From the NCBI GenBank assembly GCA_945643635.1, contig CALZFC010000040.1, positions 1,455,501-1,519,500 of the forward strand: DNA of 64,000 nucleotides, given 5' to 3'. The DNA is from Allodiplogaster sudhausi (taxonomy: Eukaryota; Nematoda; Chromadorea; Rhabditida; Diplogasteridae). Positions 30,744-43,777 of this stretch are shown here, piece by piece. Numbering within the stretch: position 1 is the first letter of the stretch; the number at the start of each line of letters is the position of its first letter. The notes under the pieces are model-generated. The model saw only the letters and a program-made list of their open reading frames with translations, ran no database searches and was not told the origin of the DNA. A program made the position numbers and the translations under genes.

Positions 30744-33039
30744 TATGAGCAGGAAAGATTGATGGCGTTAGCTGATCAAGGAAACTTTCATCAGCATTTG
30801 CTGAAACACAAAAACAATTGAAATAAAGCTCTCAAAAAACTGCCAGGAGCAACACAAACAAATAACGCAACGAGTTCCCGCGAAATGAAGACATTTAAGG
30901 CAAACAAACATGTTTCTAGTAACAATGTGTTAAAAGGTAACTTAAAACACACAAACATAAAAAAGGCTACCAGGGTTAAGGTTTCTAAGATTTTTTGAAC
31001 ACATGCATACAAGCGCGCTTTCGATAAAGGGGCGATTTCCGAAACGCAACACATAAATTTGCACCATTTGAAAGTACACCAGCCATTTCTAATTCACCTA
31101 TCGTTAACGACACCGCCGGCACCACAATATTGCACCACGCAGAGACTGTGACAGATTGAGACTCTACAGAACGACTTCCTGAAGGCGCCCAGAGCAGCTG
31201 CAGCATATGAAGAGTGTCCAGCACTAAACACCAAGTGGAGCAAAACAACCAGAAAAAAGTAGTTTTCATGATTCTTCCCAGACAGACAAAATAAAAATAA
31301 CTATATCCTTTAAAGATCTATGTAGGTCGAAATAGCATTATCAGAACGTATTCGTGCTCTTTTTTCAATATAAACGCACTAGGAAAAGTACAAATTAGGT
31401 GAACTGCATTGCTTCTTCTATTCATTAGATAATCTTTTCGAGTGGCTCAAGTGTCTCTCTCCCTTCTATTCTCTGTGATTAAATGATCTACCAGCATTCG
31501 GTCAATTTTCCTTTTTTACAAGGTTTTCCTTTTCTCAAAACATTATTGCAGAAGAATGGCTTCAGTTAGTCTTCGCCCACTCAACTTCGCCGTTTCCTTG
31601 CTATCTTCCAAATTTCAAGTTGCAAATACTTTCATTTCTCTATCCTCTGCTATTCTCTGTCTTTCTCTCCTCAAGTAAATTCCATGGTTGTCCAGGCCTC
31701 GTCACCTCTTTCGGTAACAAAGGTTGCGTCGGATGTTTCCCGGGGAGACCGGCAGGGACGGTTGGTGGCTGTCTGTAGTCCATGCAGTCCCCGCCTCTTC
31801 ATGTGGGTAGAGAGCGTGGGCTGGCCTTCCAGGAGAGATCCTCCTTAAGAATATTGTCGTACTCGTAGATGACGTCTTCTCTTTTCACGCATCAACCATC
31901 GTGCTCGTTTGTAGGCGTACTCATCTTCATAGCTCCCCTTCCTAAAGAGAAAACCTTTATAAACCTCGAGGGTCTCCCCAAAACTTCCTATAAGCGTTAC
32001 GGTAGTTGTTTGCTATTATATTATAACTTCCATAGATATCAATATCTTGTATATTTCTGTGTTCTCTCCCCAATCTGACCATACCCTTCTTTTTCATTGT
32101 TCTGCTCCGCCAATGCAACCTATTGTTACTCACTGCCTTCTGTCTTATGGACAACCCCGTAGACATTATTTATTCCGTTTCATCACAGAGGAAGGAAACA
32201 AAAGCCAACGAGAAAAAATGTGGAGATTCTCATTCATTTCCTCTGTTCTGCCCAGTTCGGATTGCATTCCCTTTAGGATGCAACTATATCAATATACAAA
32301 GTTGTTAATATCTGTTTTTCATTACTCTAAAATTAATGAACCAGTTAAGTATTTTATCCCTTCTCCAGTCCTTTGGATGCCAGGTATCGGCATGTCTTAC
32401 ATTATTTTGCAACGAGCTGTGCCCTGCAAGCACAGACTTTTATTTCGTCCCGCCTAATTATAAGTCCACGGAGCAGATTTTATTGTTAGGATTCTTATTC
32501 AAGTCCCATTTTTCGGATCTTTTTGTTTCTATCAATACGAGTTTAATGTCTTAAGAATTGTTATTATCTATATTTTCCATACAATCCTCTCTCCAACTGA
32601 CTTCCCCATCCATCCTTGCAGATGGATTACATTTTTTTTATAGCAGAACCACTCGTTCCTTCTGCATAACTACGACTTCTGCCACAAAGTGTTCGAAATT
32701 CGTTGACATTATCTGTACATAGTACAAATATGCTACATAGGACTAAAAGCTTCAGGCGAGGAAGACATATGAAGGTTCTGTTTTTCGTCTTTATTTATCT
32801 TTAAAAACAACCCATTAAATTAGAATTTCCAAGTTACCCTAAGCCAAATGAGTTTACCAGAATCTACATACATATTTTCCATCGCTGTATACCTCACCGT
32901 TCTTTTGTATTATACACAAACATGTCTCTTCTGGGTTCTATTTGCTTGCCATGTAAGGATGCGTATTTCCCAGTTCCAATATCTCACACCGCCTTAACTG
33001 AATTCTAGGCAGCGGTACACTATTCTCTCTCTCTCTCTA

Positions 33040-33080
<41 letters not shown>

Positions 33081-36014
33081 CACGTCATCCAAGACGAATT
33101 GAAGTCTATTCATGCCTACCTGGTGCCGGACGAGTTCAATGCCCAGCTAAGTCCGGGACCCCTTTGAGAGTCTGGAGAACCCTTCTGGTTGTGCGGCAAC
33201 CATTGGCACTCATCGCTTCTTCCACTGCTCGAGGAATGCATCCATCCTTTTCCTTGCGATACTTTCCGAAACACCGCTGGCTTCTTTCGCCATAATCTTG
33301 GACTTCAAAATCAAGTTTTACACTTCATGGAACGGCAGGACTCTTTGCATTCACACGTTTCCACTTCTTTTAGTGGGATTGCATACATGCCTCAATTTTG
33401 GCGCCCAATACGTTAGTAGTTTAGGGTTAAGAGAGAAAAACCAACGGCGAGTAGAAACTATTTAGAAAAAAAAAATTCAGTCACATAAATACGTATGTAT
33501 CTGTGTAGTCTCTACTATCCTTGAGCATACTCTTGATATTCCCTAGAATATGTGAAGAACAATATAAAAGCGAAGAAGAAATTATATTGATGAATGTGTG
33601 AAGATATTATTATTCAACCCGACAAGTGGTCCGCCTTGGGAAATGCATGGGAAACATAGTTTAGATCGTGATGGAAAGACTAAAGGGGGAGTGAATTACA
33701 AATCAGAATATGAGTGATCAATAGAAGGAACTATGAATCTCTTTCAAGATAAAAAAAAAACTCTGTTCTGAATGTCGCGTGCCATTCAAACAGCTTATTT
33801 GTTTACCCTTGCCATTTCGCCCATTACAAGTTCCCCAGAATGTCGCCTTCGCTCTCTGACTCAGTCCTTCTTAGCCAATTTCATAGAGAGGTTTATCTAT
33901 AAAAATTTCCGAGAAGGTGTTAAAAATTGCATGAAATTGGGCGAAGGGCTTAAAGGGGTGTGGAATATTCTGGCAGTTCTGGAAAGACATCGGTTTCGGA
34001 GGTTGGGATGGCGTGGCAGCTTGAGATGGCTGTGGCTTAGCCGGGCGGATCAGTGTTATTCCTGGAGTGGCCCCTGCGTCCCCAGAATGAATACACAACC
34101 ATAATGATTGTGGCCCCAGCTCTAGTAGAAAGACCCAAACTCCAGATAAGCCGCCCTCTCGGAGTCACTCTTTTTAAGTTTCTTCCCATTCAGTCACGCC
34201 ATCCAGTGAATCAAGGCCTACTTCTCTCGTCTCTCTCAGCCGAATCTAATACCTCTCCCTCTCTAATGTCCTTGTTAATCATGAAGGTAGTGCTTCTCAT
34301 CTCCTCCAATAGAGAACCCTCTCAATCTCCGCCCCTCTCTTCCCTTCCTCATCATTCTCTCTTCCTTGCTGTGCATCCAACAGGTGGCATTCTATTTCTT
34401 CGTTACAACTTTATTCTTGCATACTTGAACCTTCCGATGTTTCATCTCAGTGAGAATGATGACTTGTCATGCGACTGCGACTCCGGTCGTCTTCCCACCC
34501 TTTTGTGAGCAAAGCAGAAATGTAGAATTCAGTCCAATAAGAAAGCGTGTTCACTCGGATCTCAACGACAAAATGCTCGTCGCACTGCATTTGATATTTG
34601 TTGACCTCTCCGCCTACGACCACTCCATTGTTGATATCTTCGTAAAGCTAATTAGATCCATGCCTGCTCCTGCGCACAATGTTATTTTTGCGCAGCTTAT
34701 AATACACTGGTGATTTCTTGCCTCCTTCTCCTTCCCACGCCTTTAATCATCCAATCTCCCTGTCTCAATCTGCATGGCATTTCAGAGGGGATCTCAGGGT
34801 GCCTCCTCCGTTCCTTTCCGTCGTTATTTAGCTTCCTGTCTAGATGAAAAAAATTCGAGAAGCTCTTTACGATAAGAAGCGGAAGGAGTCACAAAAGAAG
34901 AGATATACGAGAATTATCAGGAAGAAGTAAGGGGCAAGGTAGAAAAGTGTGCAGGACGGAACACATCATTATCGTCTTCAATTAAAAATGGAAGAGCTTG
35001 AACCATCTTCACAAATCTTATAGAAATTTGAGGATAAATATAATCTTTGTAAATCTAATTCCTCCATCATCCCATTAATATGCAATGAACGCTTTTGAAT
35101 TCTCATCCCACGTACTTTCCTATTCACCCGTTCTTCCTCAGCTTGCTTTATTATTTCCAGAAATCCTTTTCTTCTTTAGAGTCCCCTTGTCTTCCAATAT
35201 TCTCTTGGCTTTTACTATTCAGGGAACTCATGGAGAGATCAACTAGAAAGGTCGGGAACTATGAATTCAAATGGGAATGCTGTATATTTGACACTGATTC
35301 CGTGAATGACTTAAAACAAAGACTGTTTAGAATTTATTTTTGCATAACTTGCCAGTTCAACGAGTTTCTTTTGAGCTTAATGCTCTCGTATGTCCTTTAC
35401 TAAACTGATATAAGTAAAATTAATAAGTTGACAACGGATGAACATCTTTAGCCGATTCATTCTTTTGGAATGCATATTTTTCAGAAAAGTCACAACCTTT
35501 CATCATTTCCTGTCTGGAAAAAATATAAGAACGCGGATTTGTACTAATTTCTGACATCTCATGAATATATCCCGGATATCTCTACAACCGGACATTTTAT
35601 GTATTGCGAATACATAGGTGGCTGAGGTAAGAGTGACATTTCTCTGAAATCTTTTTCTAACTCCCCTTCTCTCTTCCCTAATAACTATGTTTTTGTTTCT
35701 CAGACTCCTCCCTTCCTTTCCCAATCTCTCTTTCTCTCTCTCTGTCCCTCTCTCGCTCCCACTTTTCTCTCCATAGTTCTCTCTCCCCTTTCAAATGTGA
35801 AAATTAGTGAGATTGCTGTACACATAAGAGAATTAAAATCAACAGGAGAATATGTAAAAAAAAAATCAGGAATGTTGGCCTTCTCGTGTTCAAAAATGCC
35901 CACGGCACTGTTTCAAATTTATGATTGCTGTCGTCGTTCATGCCGTAAGCCTCTCCCTAAGCTCCTCCTTGCGAAGAGTGGATTCCCCCCTCCTACTCCC
36001 GCTTGCGGAGTCAT

Positions 36015-36059
<45 letters not shown>
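30744..36059. other. Gene-poor intergenic region
   Basis: AT-rich unique sequence upstream of SMC1. A (CT)n array at about 33026-33074 is followed by a short coding-looking plus-strand stretch (KSIHAYLVPDEFNAQLSPG, about 33093-33167) that I cannot extend. Other weak open stretches lie near 33871-34098 on the minus strand (Pro/Gln-rich) and near 35222-35300 on the plus strand. None is recognisable. A (CT)n array at about 36012-36057 directly precedes the next gene. Confidence 0.5.
36012..36057. repeat. (CT)n microsatellite abutting the RFamide gene start
   Basis: (CT)n ending three bases before the first ATG of the RFamide precursor. Confidence 0.9.
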
Positions 36060-36644
36060 ATGACTCCTCTCATCGCAGGGTCACCCAAGAAGGCAGCTCG
36101 CCTCTCTGTTCTCCTCTCAGTTCTCTCTCTCCAGATGCTGCTCACCGTTGTCCTCGCCTCTCTTCTTCCTCTTCTCACCTTCGCCTCTCTCGATTCGCCA
36201 CCATCCAAGGTACAATTTTAGCGTACTTCTAAAAATAATATTGCTAATAAGAAGGTTAAACTGTATATAATTTTATTTTACGAATCGCTTTGTGATGCAA
36301 AACTATCACGGCGGACAACAAAAAAGAAAATAAAGAGATGATTGGAGGATAAGATGTAAACTTTCGTAAGGATCTCTCTCTGATTCTGAATGCGGAGCTT
36401 AAAGGTTGATGCACGAGTGCAATCGATGAGTGGAAGCGGAACAAGTGGCTCTTCCGAGTTGGCCATCTGCCGCCTCTACCCTGAACTCGCTCTCTGCCGT
36501 CTCCGTGACACCCTCGAAGAGTCCCTCGTGGAAGTCCAGTTCATCCTCGAGCAGGCCAACGCTGCTCTCACTGGTCATGAGCTTCTCTTCATCTCACTCT
36601 CCCCTATCTTTTCTAATCTCTCACTCTTCTCAATTCATTCCTCT

Positions 36645-36682
<38 letters not shown>

Positions 36683-37456
36683 CACAAGCTGATTGGTTGC
36701 AGCTGGTGAGCCCGAAGAGGGGCCGGTCGCTGGCATGCAGAAACGCAAATCTGCCTTCGTTCGGTTCGGAAAGCGCGGCGAGAGCGTTGACGAGGTCAGC
36801 CTCCAATATCTCTCTCACTCTCTATCTCTTTCTTTTTTCTTTTCTCTCGGTCTCTCCTTCATCCTCACACATCCACCTCTTTCAGAGATGCACGAAAAAA
36901 ACCACAAAATAAAATAATTTTTAACAAAAGTGCAAAGTTAGAACCATAAAATCGATGGATTATAAGTGAAATTTAGTTTGGCTATTTTTCGTATGCATAC
37001 GAAGAGAAGCCAAACTAAAGGTTCATTTCACAAATATTTTGTAAAAGCCGAAGAAGACCGCATCCGTTCAACATGTCTTCGCTCGTTTGCGTTTTGTGCT
37101 CTGATCTACTATTCCACGGCAGGGGCCTCTATTTATTCCACTCGCAAAGGGGAGAATACCTTATAATCACAAGGATCTTTGTTGTCTCCTGAAGTTGACA
37201 ATGAGTTGGAAATATTGTGGACAAAGAGTTCTAAAATGGAATGAATGAAACATCGACTACGTAATAGATGTGTGGGAAGAGCGAGGGAATTTTTCGGGCT
37301 TATGGTTAGGTCATGCAAGGCTCTAACATTTCTAATCGCTCCCAGGAAGTTGGAAGATGTGAGAGGAAGAAGAAGAATGAACTACAATGAGATTAAAGAT
37401 TATGTTCTTTTTCTCTCTTTCTCTCTCTTACTCTCTCTCTCTCTCTCTCTTCAACA

Positions 37457-37516
<60 letters not shown>

Positions 37517-37680
37517 TCAGCATTCACTCTCTCTTTCTCTGCATTCAGTCAGTTGCGGGAATGCCGGAGAAGCGCAAGTCTGCCTTCGTCCGCTTCGGTC
37601 GCGCGAATCCTTCCGCGCCAGAAGCGGAAGCGGCAGGCGACGTCGAGAAGCGCAAGAGCAGCTATGTCCGCTTCGGATGA
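36060..37680 (+). CDS. FMRFamide-like neuropeptide precursor with KSAFVRFamide and KSSYVRFamide
   Basis: Secretory prohormone cleaved at dibasic sites to release amidated peptides that act on G-protein-coupled receptors. Four exons with matching phases: 36060-36209, 36405-36573, 36703-36794 and 37549-37680, giving up to 180 residues. A signal-like hydrophobic stretch (MLLTVVLASLLPLL) lies in exon 1, so the in-frame ATG before it may be the true start rather than 36060. Exon 2 is an acidic spacer with two Cys. Exon 3 ends with KRKSAFVRFGKR. Exon 4 carries KRKSAFVRFGR (monobasic exit) and KRKSSYVRFG followed directly by TGA, so the last peptide's amide-donor Gly is the C-terminus. The peptides resemble nematode flp-6 (KSAYMRFamide) and flp-9 (KPSFVRFamide); I cannot choose between them. 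Both later introns have (CT)n tracts before the acceptor. Confidence 0.85.
36654..36680. repeat. (CT)n in RFamide gene intron 2
   Basis: Sense-strand (CT)n ending about 22 bases before the exon 3 acceptor. Confidence 0.9.
37410..37540. repeat. (CT)n with duplicated CAACATTCA/CAGCATTCA segments
   Basis: (CT)n broken twice by TTCARCATTCACTCTCTC, so part of the array has duplicated with its interruption. It runs into the exon 4 acceptor of the RFamide gene. Confidence 0.85.
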
Positions 37681-38004
37681 GGCGGAGAATGCACGCGGAT
37701 ATTCCATGTCTCTCCAACCCCAAATACTTGACCATTATCTATCCCCGAGCACTCCACCCCGTGTTCTATAATGTAAATTTAAAAGTATTAAGAACAGTGT
37801 ATTTATTTGATTACTTAAGCAGTTCCAGTAAGTCTTACATAAATTGTTGTCAAAGCGATATGGTGTACTATAGGGATGCCCTTTCCTCTTCTCGCCTTCC
37901 ACGTAGGACTCTCTCTTATATGCTCGTCAAATGAACGAAACACACGAAGTATGCAAGTGACATCACATCACATTCCTCCTCTCTCTCTAGTATACTTCCC
38001 TCCC

Positions 38005-38040
<36 letters not shown>

Positions 38041-39532
38041 ACACGGCCCATGGGAACCTTCTCTCCGCACGTCGCTCCCACCGAATCGGCCGTCCACCTT
38101 TCCTTGTCGACCCCATTTACTCGATCGTCATTCACAAGTGGCAGACCTCTTCTTCCATTTTCTCTCTCTCCCTGTCCCCCTCTTTCTCTGGCCTTCTCCT
38201 CTCACTTCAAACTTCTCTCGAGCGTGTCGCCCAACATTCTGTCCATACCTACGCAGTAAAGCGATTTGCCCTGTTTGCTGGCTGAAGACTGAGAGATGGC
38301 ACAGAAGAAGGGAAGGACGCGTTTCCTAGAAGGGAAGCAGATAAGTGATACGTAGGAGTTGAATGAACGCCATTCGCATTGGCGATGGGACTCCCCCGAG
38401 CATTCCATGCAAGGGAACCCCGACAGGGCATTGGTAAATGGAGTATGCACCAGGCATCTTTTCGCACTTTGTGATCTTCCAGCCATCCAAATGAATGCCT
38501 GAGGCATCAGAAATCATGCGTATATGAAGTGGTGCAAACTCTCCAGATATTCTCATGCCTGCTTTGAAGAAAACGTCCTTTGATTTTTACATTCCATTCC
38601 ATAACAGATCGAATTCCAAATAAAAAGCAGAAGCCGACCTTTTCTGGTTGTGAAACAGCAGTGGGAGACGATTTACGGTGTGAGACGAATAATTTATTAC
38701 ATTCACTCGACATTCGCCAATTTGTGTCACACAATTCGACGGAGAATACAAATGAAAACAGGAAGACCCGTATTAACCGAACAACATGGTAGTATCACAG
38801 AAAACACCACCAACGAGGAGCAAACCGAAACCGAAGAAAACAAAAGTGAAAACCCAAGAAATTACTGAAGCCAGCTCTATTGGCATCCGTATTCATTCAG
38901 ACATTTTGCGATGCTCGCCGAGTAAACAAATGCGAGACAATTAAAGTACAAAGTTCACGCTGTACACATATCCAGGAGGATATGGCGACTTCCCAAACAA
39001 GTGTTACTTATCCTTTGAATTTCAGTTTCATCATTAACTATGCCCACGAGAACACTCTGCAGCAGTTTGCACAGAGTGCGTAAACAAGAAAAAAAAGTTA
39101 TGTAAGTCAGGATAATGGAGAGGTGATCAACAGAAAATAATCGTTGAAAAGGTTACAATCCAATTACAACGGCCAGGCCAACTATCCACTCTCCTACCCT
39201 AAAGCCTCATATTCTCGGATAAATCTAGTACGACATCAAAAATTGGACATTCAGTGCGATAACCCCTAAGGGGAGAGATGTCAGAAGGTTAAATTAATCT
39301 GTTCGCTGGATCTCATCACTGGCAAGTCCGGAGAGGGATAAGACGTGCAAAATTATTGAATAAAGCCATGTTGACGTAAGCTGACGTTTCCCCTCTCTGG
39401 AAATTCATTACATCTGGTTCAAATGTTTAGCAATGAGTAGACGAGCTTGCTTCTAATTCGTAAATTCTATTTTAATTTTGCATAATACAAAGTGCATATC
39501 TACAATCTCTCCCTCTCTCTTTCTTCAGTTCC
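37681..39532. other. Intergenic between RFamide gene and MFSD5
   Basis: A (CT)n array near 38009-38037. A minus-strand open stretch near 38326-38556 has mixed composition (KITKCEKMPGAYSIYQCPVG) and could be an exon, but has no partner and no recognisable family. Otherwise unique sequence with nothing seen. Confidence 0.5.
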
Positions 39533-40555
39533 TCATAGCTCCCCGAGGCTTCTAGCGGGCGATGCTCCATTGCTGTGATTGCCAGGGGCTTCGTTCGAGA
39601 GAGCAGAAGAAGCCATGCTGTGTGGTTGTTGAGGGACGAGGAATCTGTCAGCGAGGGGAGGGGGGATGGCGCGGCCGGTTAGGGAAAGGAACACGTCCAC
39701 TGCCAGAGCCATTACAGCCGGGAACGCTAGTAATCTGCAAGGGAAAAGATATCTTAACCTTCCATCACCATAACGTATGAACGGCAACAAAGTATGAATG
39801 TTTGAATCATCGAGATATTTCAAACTATTTTGGGCCTCTTCTGAGCTTTACCTCACCGAGAAGGTTTTGATGAACATTTATAGCAGAAACACCGTTTGAT
39901 GCCTACCAACCATACGTAGAGTGTCGGGTACTGTATCCTCTACTCCCATTCTGTTCTGCTGGTTTCCCTACTGTGCACCATTGCTTATTTTTAAGAAAGT
40001 GAGATTATGCAGAATTGCTGCCTCATCTCAGTAAATTATATGAAAAAAAAACTGTATATGCGTGTCTGAACTGACACAGAAGCCATTGCGACAATTGTCC
40101 GTTCTCCGCCAATCTTGGGGAAGGCCGCGAGAATGACGACTGAGGCTAGGAGAGTTAGCGGAACTCTGAGCAGGGCCAGCAGAGGCTGTCGATGAGCAGC
40201 AGGGAAGAAGTCAAACTGGAAGCACGCTACTGTATAAGGCTCATTACATTGCTGTGGCACAAGTACTTAACTGCACTCACTACTACTATCTTTCGAAAGA
40301 TTCTCTAACCTGAAGCCGATTGATTGCCAAGGTATAGACGCCAATTGCGAAGTGGAGAACAATCAGATGAATCAGAATCTTGTCAAACCTTAAAACCAGA
40401 ACAAACACCTATCACATGGCCATGTTTTATTAAGAAACAAAACTCGCAAACCTCCAGGCAGCATTGATTGGGAAGAGGTCGATGGCGGAGAAGAGAGTGA
40501 GAGAAGCGACCGCGAGAGAGGCAACCAGAGAACGCGACACAGGAACAGATCTGGA

Positions 40556-40606
<51 letters not shown>

Positions 40607-42524
40607 TGAACACATTCACTGTACGTTGAATAAAAAACATTAATGCCAAATATTACATGCTAATGATTACCTCATGATAGGAGAAGAGAAGAAGAGGGAA
40701 CCAAGCAATGACGTGGAGACAAGACTCGCGTAGACTGCTCCGAAACTGAGAATGGCATAGAATCCATTACAAACATTGCCGAATGCTTTCATGAAAGAAG
40801 ACGAACCCGAGACGGTGTTCGCTGTACTTGGCATGGATAAGAGTGGGGGCCCAGACAAAGGCAGTGAGTTGCACGGCGGCATCTGCGAAGAGAGAGACTG
40901 CGGAGAGAGCCAGAAGAAGGGGGCGGCCAGCCACCACAGAAGCCATCTTCGACACCACGGTCTTCAGAGGAACGGGTGCTTCGCTCGCGATGTTCTCGTC
41001 CCAGACTGCTCCGATCCCAATCCCCGCTGTGACGAGGGAGAGGATGGCGATGGCAAAGGGGAAGGCAGTCACTGCCGTCGCCGTCTCAGCTGTCTCTGCC
41101 ACGAAACCCGCCACGATCGCCAGTGCACCTACAATCGTTCTTATGCTCTCGCCTCCTTAGTCGGCTCGCGCATAACCTCCGTTTCAAACTCTCCACTCCC
41201 CCGCCTCAATATATCTTCCCTACCTTCTTCTCCTATCTCTCTCTCTCTCTCTCTCTTTATCTTTCTATTTTCAGTCTTCCTCTTCTTCTTTTCCGACTTC
41301 TGTCCCCTTCTGCTGCTTACTTACTAAGACACAATTGTTCATAAAAGGTTTATTTAGTGTACCCTATTTCACCCGAAATGTCACTTTCACACTTTCGGCG
41401 GGAGAGTTTATCGTTTGAAACTCCATTTTTCTATTAAAATTGCATAAAAACATCTAAGTAGTGGATGTTGTTGGATATTTCCGTATGCTTCTCACAAGAA
41501 AGTTTTCACACAGTAGTTGAGCCCACCTGATCCGATGGTAATGATGGAGAAAGAGGAGGAGAGCCATTCGGTCGGGAAGTCGAAGACGCTGATGTGTTCG
41601 TGAGTGTACCTGAAATTTTATAATAGTAAAATATGTCGCCATAGATTTGACAATCCTAATTATTAAAAAAAAGAAATTACTGGCTACCACTACAACATGA
41701 GTGGAGTGAAGGGCCTAGTTTGCTGCAAAATATTCAATAAAAAGAACCGTACCAAGCTTGGAAAGGAGTTGTGATGAGAGCAGAGAAGATTCCGTCGAAG
41801 ATGCGACCGATCAGCAGGGCTAGGAAGTTATCTGAAAACTTGAGGGCGCAGCCGAGAGAACCCGTTCCCACGCACAAAAGACATAGCAGACGACGTCCGA
41901 ACCTTAAAACGCAACAACCGTCGTGTTATCATAGTTTTATACTGTTCTACGATAACTGCTAGCAAGATTTTGTTCACAACAAAAGATTCATGTTCTGGTG
42001 GACTCGAGAGATATCTACTAGCAATATATCACCAAAAAACACCATCTTGAAATCAGCCCAAGAATTTTTTTACAACTCGTCGAGAAATAGAAGAGTCCGT
42101 TTTTTGCACACCTGCCGTTGAGGTTGAAGGCAATGACGGCCACAACACAAGTGACAAGCCCGACCACGTAAAGGGCGCCTATCTGAGATCGCTCGTAGGC
42201 ATAATGGCGGTAGAGAACGTAGAGGTAAGGCATCTGGCAAGGACGGAAGTTGGATCAAAACTGATTAACAAAGAAGAAGGCAAGATAACTTTATCAAAAT
42301 GAATATCACTGCTCGAAAGTACGGATATAAGCATTAAAAACCTGGAGACTTTCGGCAAAAAGCACGGCAAGATAAGGGGGAACGAAGCGGCGCTGGAGAC
42401 GCCGGAACTCGCCGTTGTTCTCCGCGGCATCCCGCGCAGTGCGACGGCGTTCGGAGAAGACTGCGGCGGCACAGAGGGCGGAGGCCAGCAGAGACCAGCC
42501 ATACGCGATGCTGTTCACCAGCAT
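39533..42524 (-). CDS. MFSD5: MFSD5-like major facilitator (molybdate-anion transporter family)
   Basis: Multi-pass transporter of the family assigned to molybdate uptake in algae and human. It starts MLVNSIAYGWSLLASALC at 42524, matching the family's MLVTAYFAF... start. Exon 1 (42524-42342) ends YLAVLFAESLQ and exon 2 (42233-42112) reads MPYLYVLYRHYAYERSQIG, very close to the family's GPYVYALYEHYGYERSQIG. Further exons give GRRLLCLLCVGTGSL (near 41900), VFDFPTEWLSSSFS (near 41560), PLLLALSAVSLFADAAVQLT (near 40890), RVPLTLLASVVILAAFPKIG (near 40150) and a last exon with FPAVMALAVDVFLSLTG, ending in a polar tail and TGA at 39533-39535. Hydrophobic helices occur throughout. The intron ending near 40555 has (CT)n running straight into its acceptor. 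Substrate is inferred from the family. Confidence 0.85.
40556..40601. repeat. (GA)n forming the acceptor tract of an MFSD5 intron
   Basis: In the MFSD5 sense direction this is (CT)n followed by CCTTCCAG and the exon, so the microsatellite is itself the polypyrimidine tract. Confidence 0.9.
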
Positions 42525-43090
42525 CCGCCCAGTGATCACTCACAAACAACGAGCTTGAGCAAACAAAAACAAACAAAAACACAATAAATAGACATACAAC
42601 GAGCGCGATTCGCTATCTTTCAAGATTTTCAGTGGCGTGGCAGTGGCCGTTAATTCTCTAATTTGATGCTCAGTACTGTAGTTCAATAAAGCATCGCAAG
42701 CCCGCTGGGGCAGGCACTGCAGTGCTTCCATTGGATAAATGACCGTGACTGGGATACTTGATGTGACATGTACATAGGTCTCCTTGCATAAGCTACAGAT
42801 TTTATTATATTAATTTAAAATATATCATGACGTAACAAGCACATCGTCAAAGTATTCTAAGCATTCGAACATATTTGAAACAACCACGAAGTAAAAATAT
42901 AACGGTATTCATGATATTCAATGTTTAACTTTTTTCATGGTTGCTGTCTTATCATTCTGGTCATAAATAGTTTGCCGAAGAGTGTTTTGTCAATGCAATC
43001 CAGCTGCAAGCTGATCAGGCCCGGCTGGCAGATGAGAGATTGCAGTCAGCTTATCTACTACCATCGCATTCCTCAGCGCAGACGAGATTG

Positions 43091-43094
43091 GGAG

Positions 43095-43145
<51 letters not shown>

Positions 43146-43220
43146 TCGGGGAGACAGAGAGTTGTGAGATCGAAGAGAAGAGAGGAACGTGAGAGCGAGA
43201 GAGAGAGAGAGAGGGAGAGC

Positions 43221-43260
<40 letters not shown>
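43091..43260. repeat. GA microsatellite
   Basis: About 170 bp of interrupted (GA)n, including GGAGAG and CGAGAG variants. Confidence 0.9.
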
Positions 43261-43262
<2 letters not shown>

Positions 43263-43452
43263 AGCATATCCTTTAGATCGGCGGAAGACAAAAGTGGGCC
43301 GAGCTTTTGGCGCATGAAGAGAAAGCGCACTGTGAGACTTTCTTTAGCTCTGGATTGGATAAGTAAGGGGAGATCCATATCAAGATGAATTCGAGTACTC
43401 TATGCACTTTCTCTCCCTTCTCTACGTTCACTTTCTTTCTCATGGTCTGCAT

Positions 43453-43500
43453 CCCTCTCTCTTTCTCTCTCTCTCTCATTCTCTCTCATTCTCTCTCTCC

Positions 43501-43560
<60 letters not shown>
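43453..43560. repeat. (CT)n microsatellite
   Basis: About 100 bp of (CT)n with two CATTCTCTCT interruptions, opposite in strand to the GA block 200 bp upstream. Confidence 0.95.
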
Positions 43561-43561
<1 letters not shown>

Positions 43562-43606
43562 ACACTCATTCACTTTCCTTTATGTATCATGCTTGATTTC
43601 GTTCTC

Positions 43607-43640
<34 letters not shown>

Positions 43641-43777
43641 GCTCTTCTCTACCCCCCCCCCCCACCACTCCCTCTCGTACTTCTAATTTTCTAGTATCAA
43701 TTTGCATAAAATATTACATATATTTTAAAATAGTTTTAGCTAAATTTTGAATAGATTTGCGATCATAACATTGACGC

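Larger units (their letters stand above)
42525..43777. other. Divergent intergenic region between MFSD5 and the cadherin
   Basis: A minus-strand ATG at 42731 opens a short polar frame (MEALQCLPQRACDALLNYST) that could be an upstream exon of MFSD5 or a separate small peptide; the family start at 42524 is preferred. (GA)n at about 43091-43260 lies back-to-back with (CT)n at 43453-43560 and 43609-43638. This is a divergent arrangement, followed by a twelve-base C run near 43650. Confidence 0.5.

Noticed and set aside
38326..38556. Minus-strand exon with a mixed composition
   Set aside because: Single open stretch without a partner exon or recognisable motif. Kept only as a note.
42540..42731. 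ATG at 42731 as the MFSD5 start
   Set aside because: The family start aligns at 42524, and the upstream frame is polar with no transporter-like helix.
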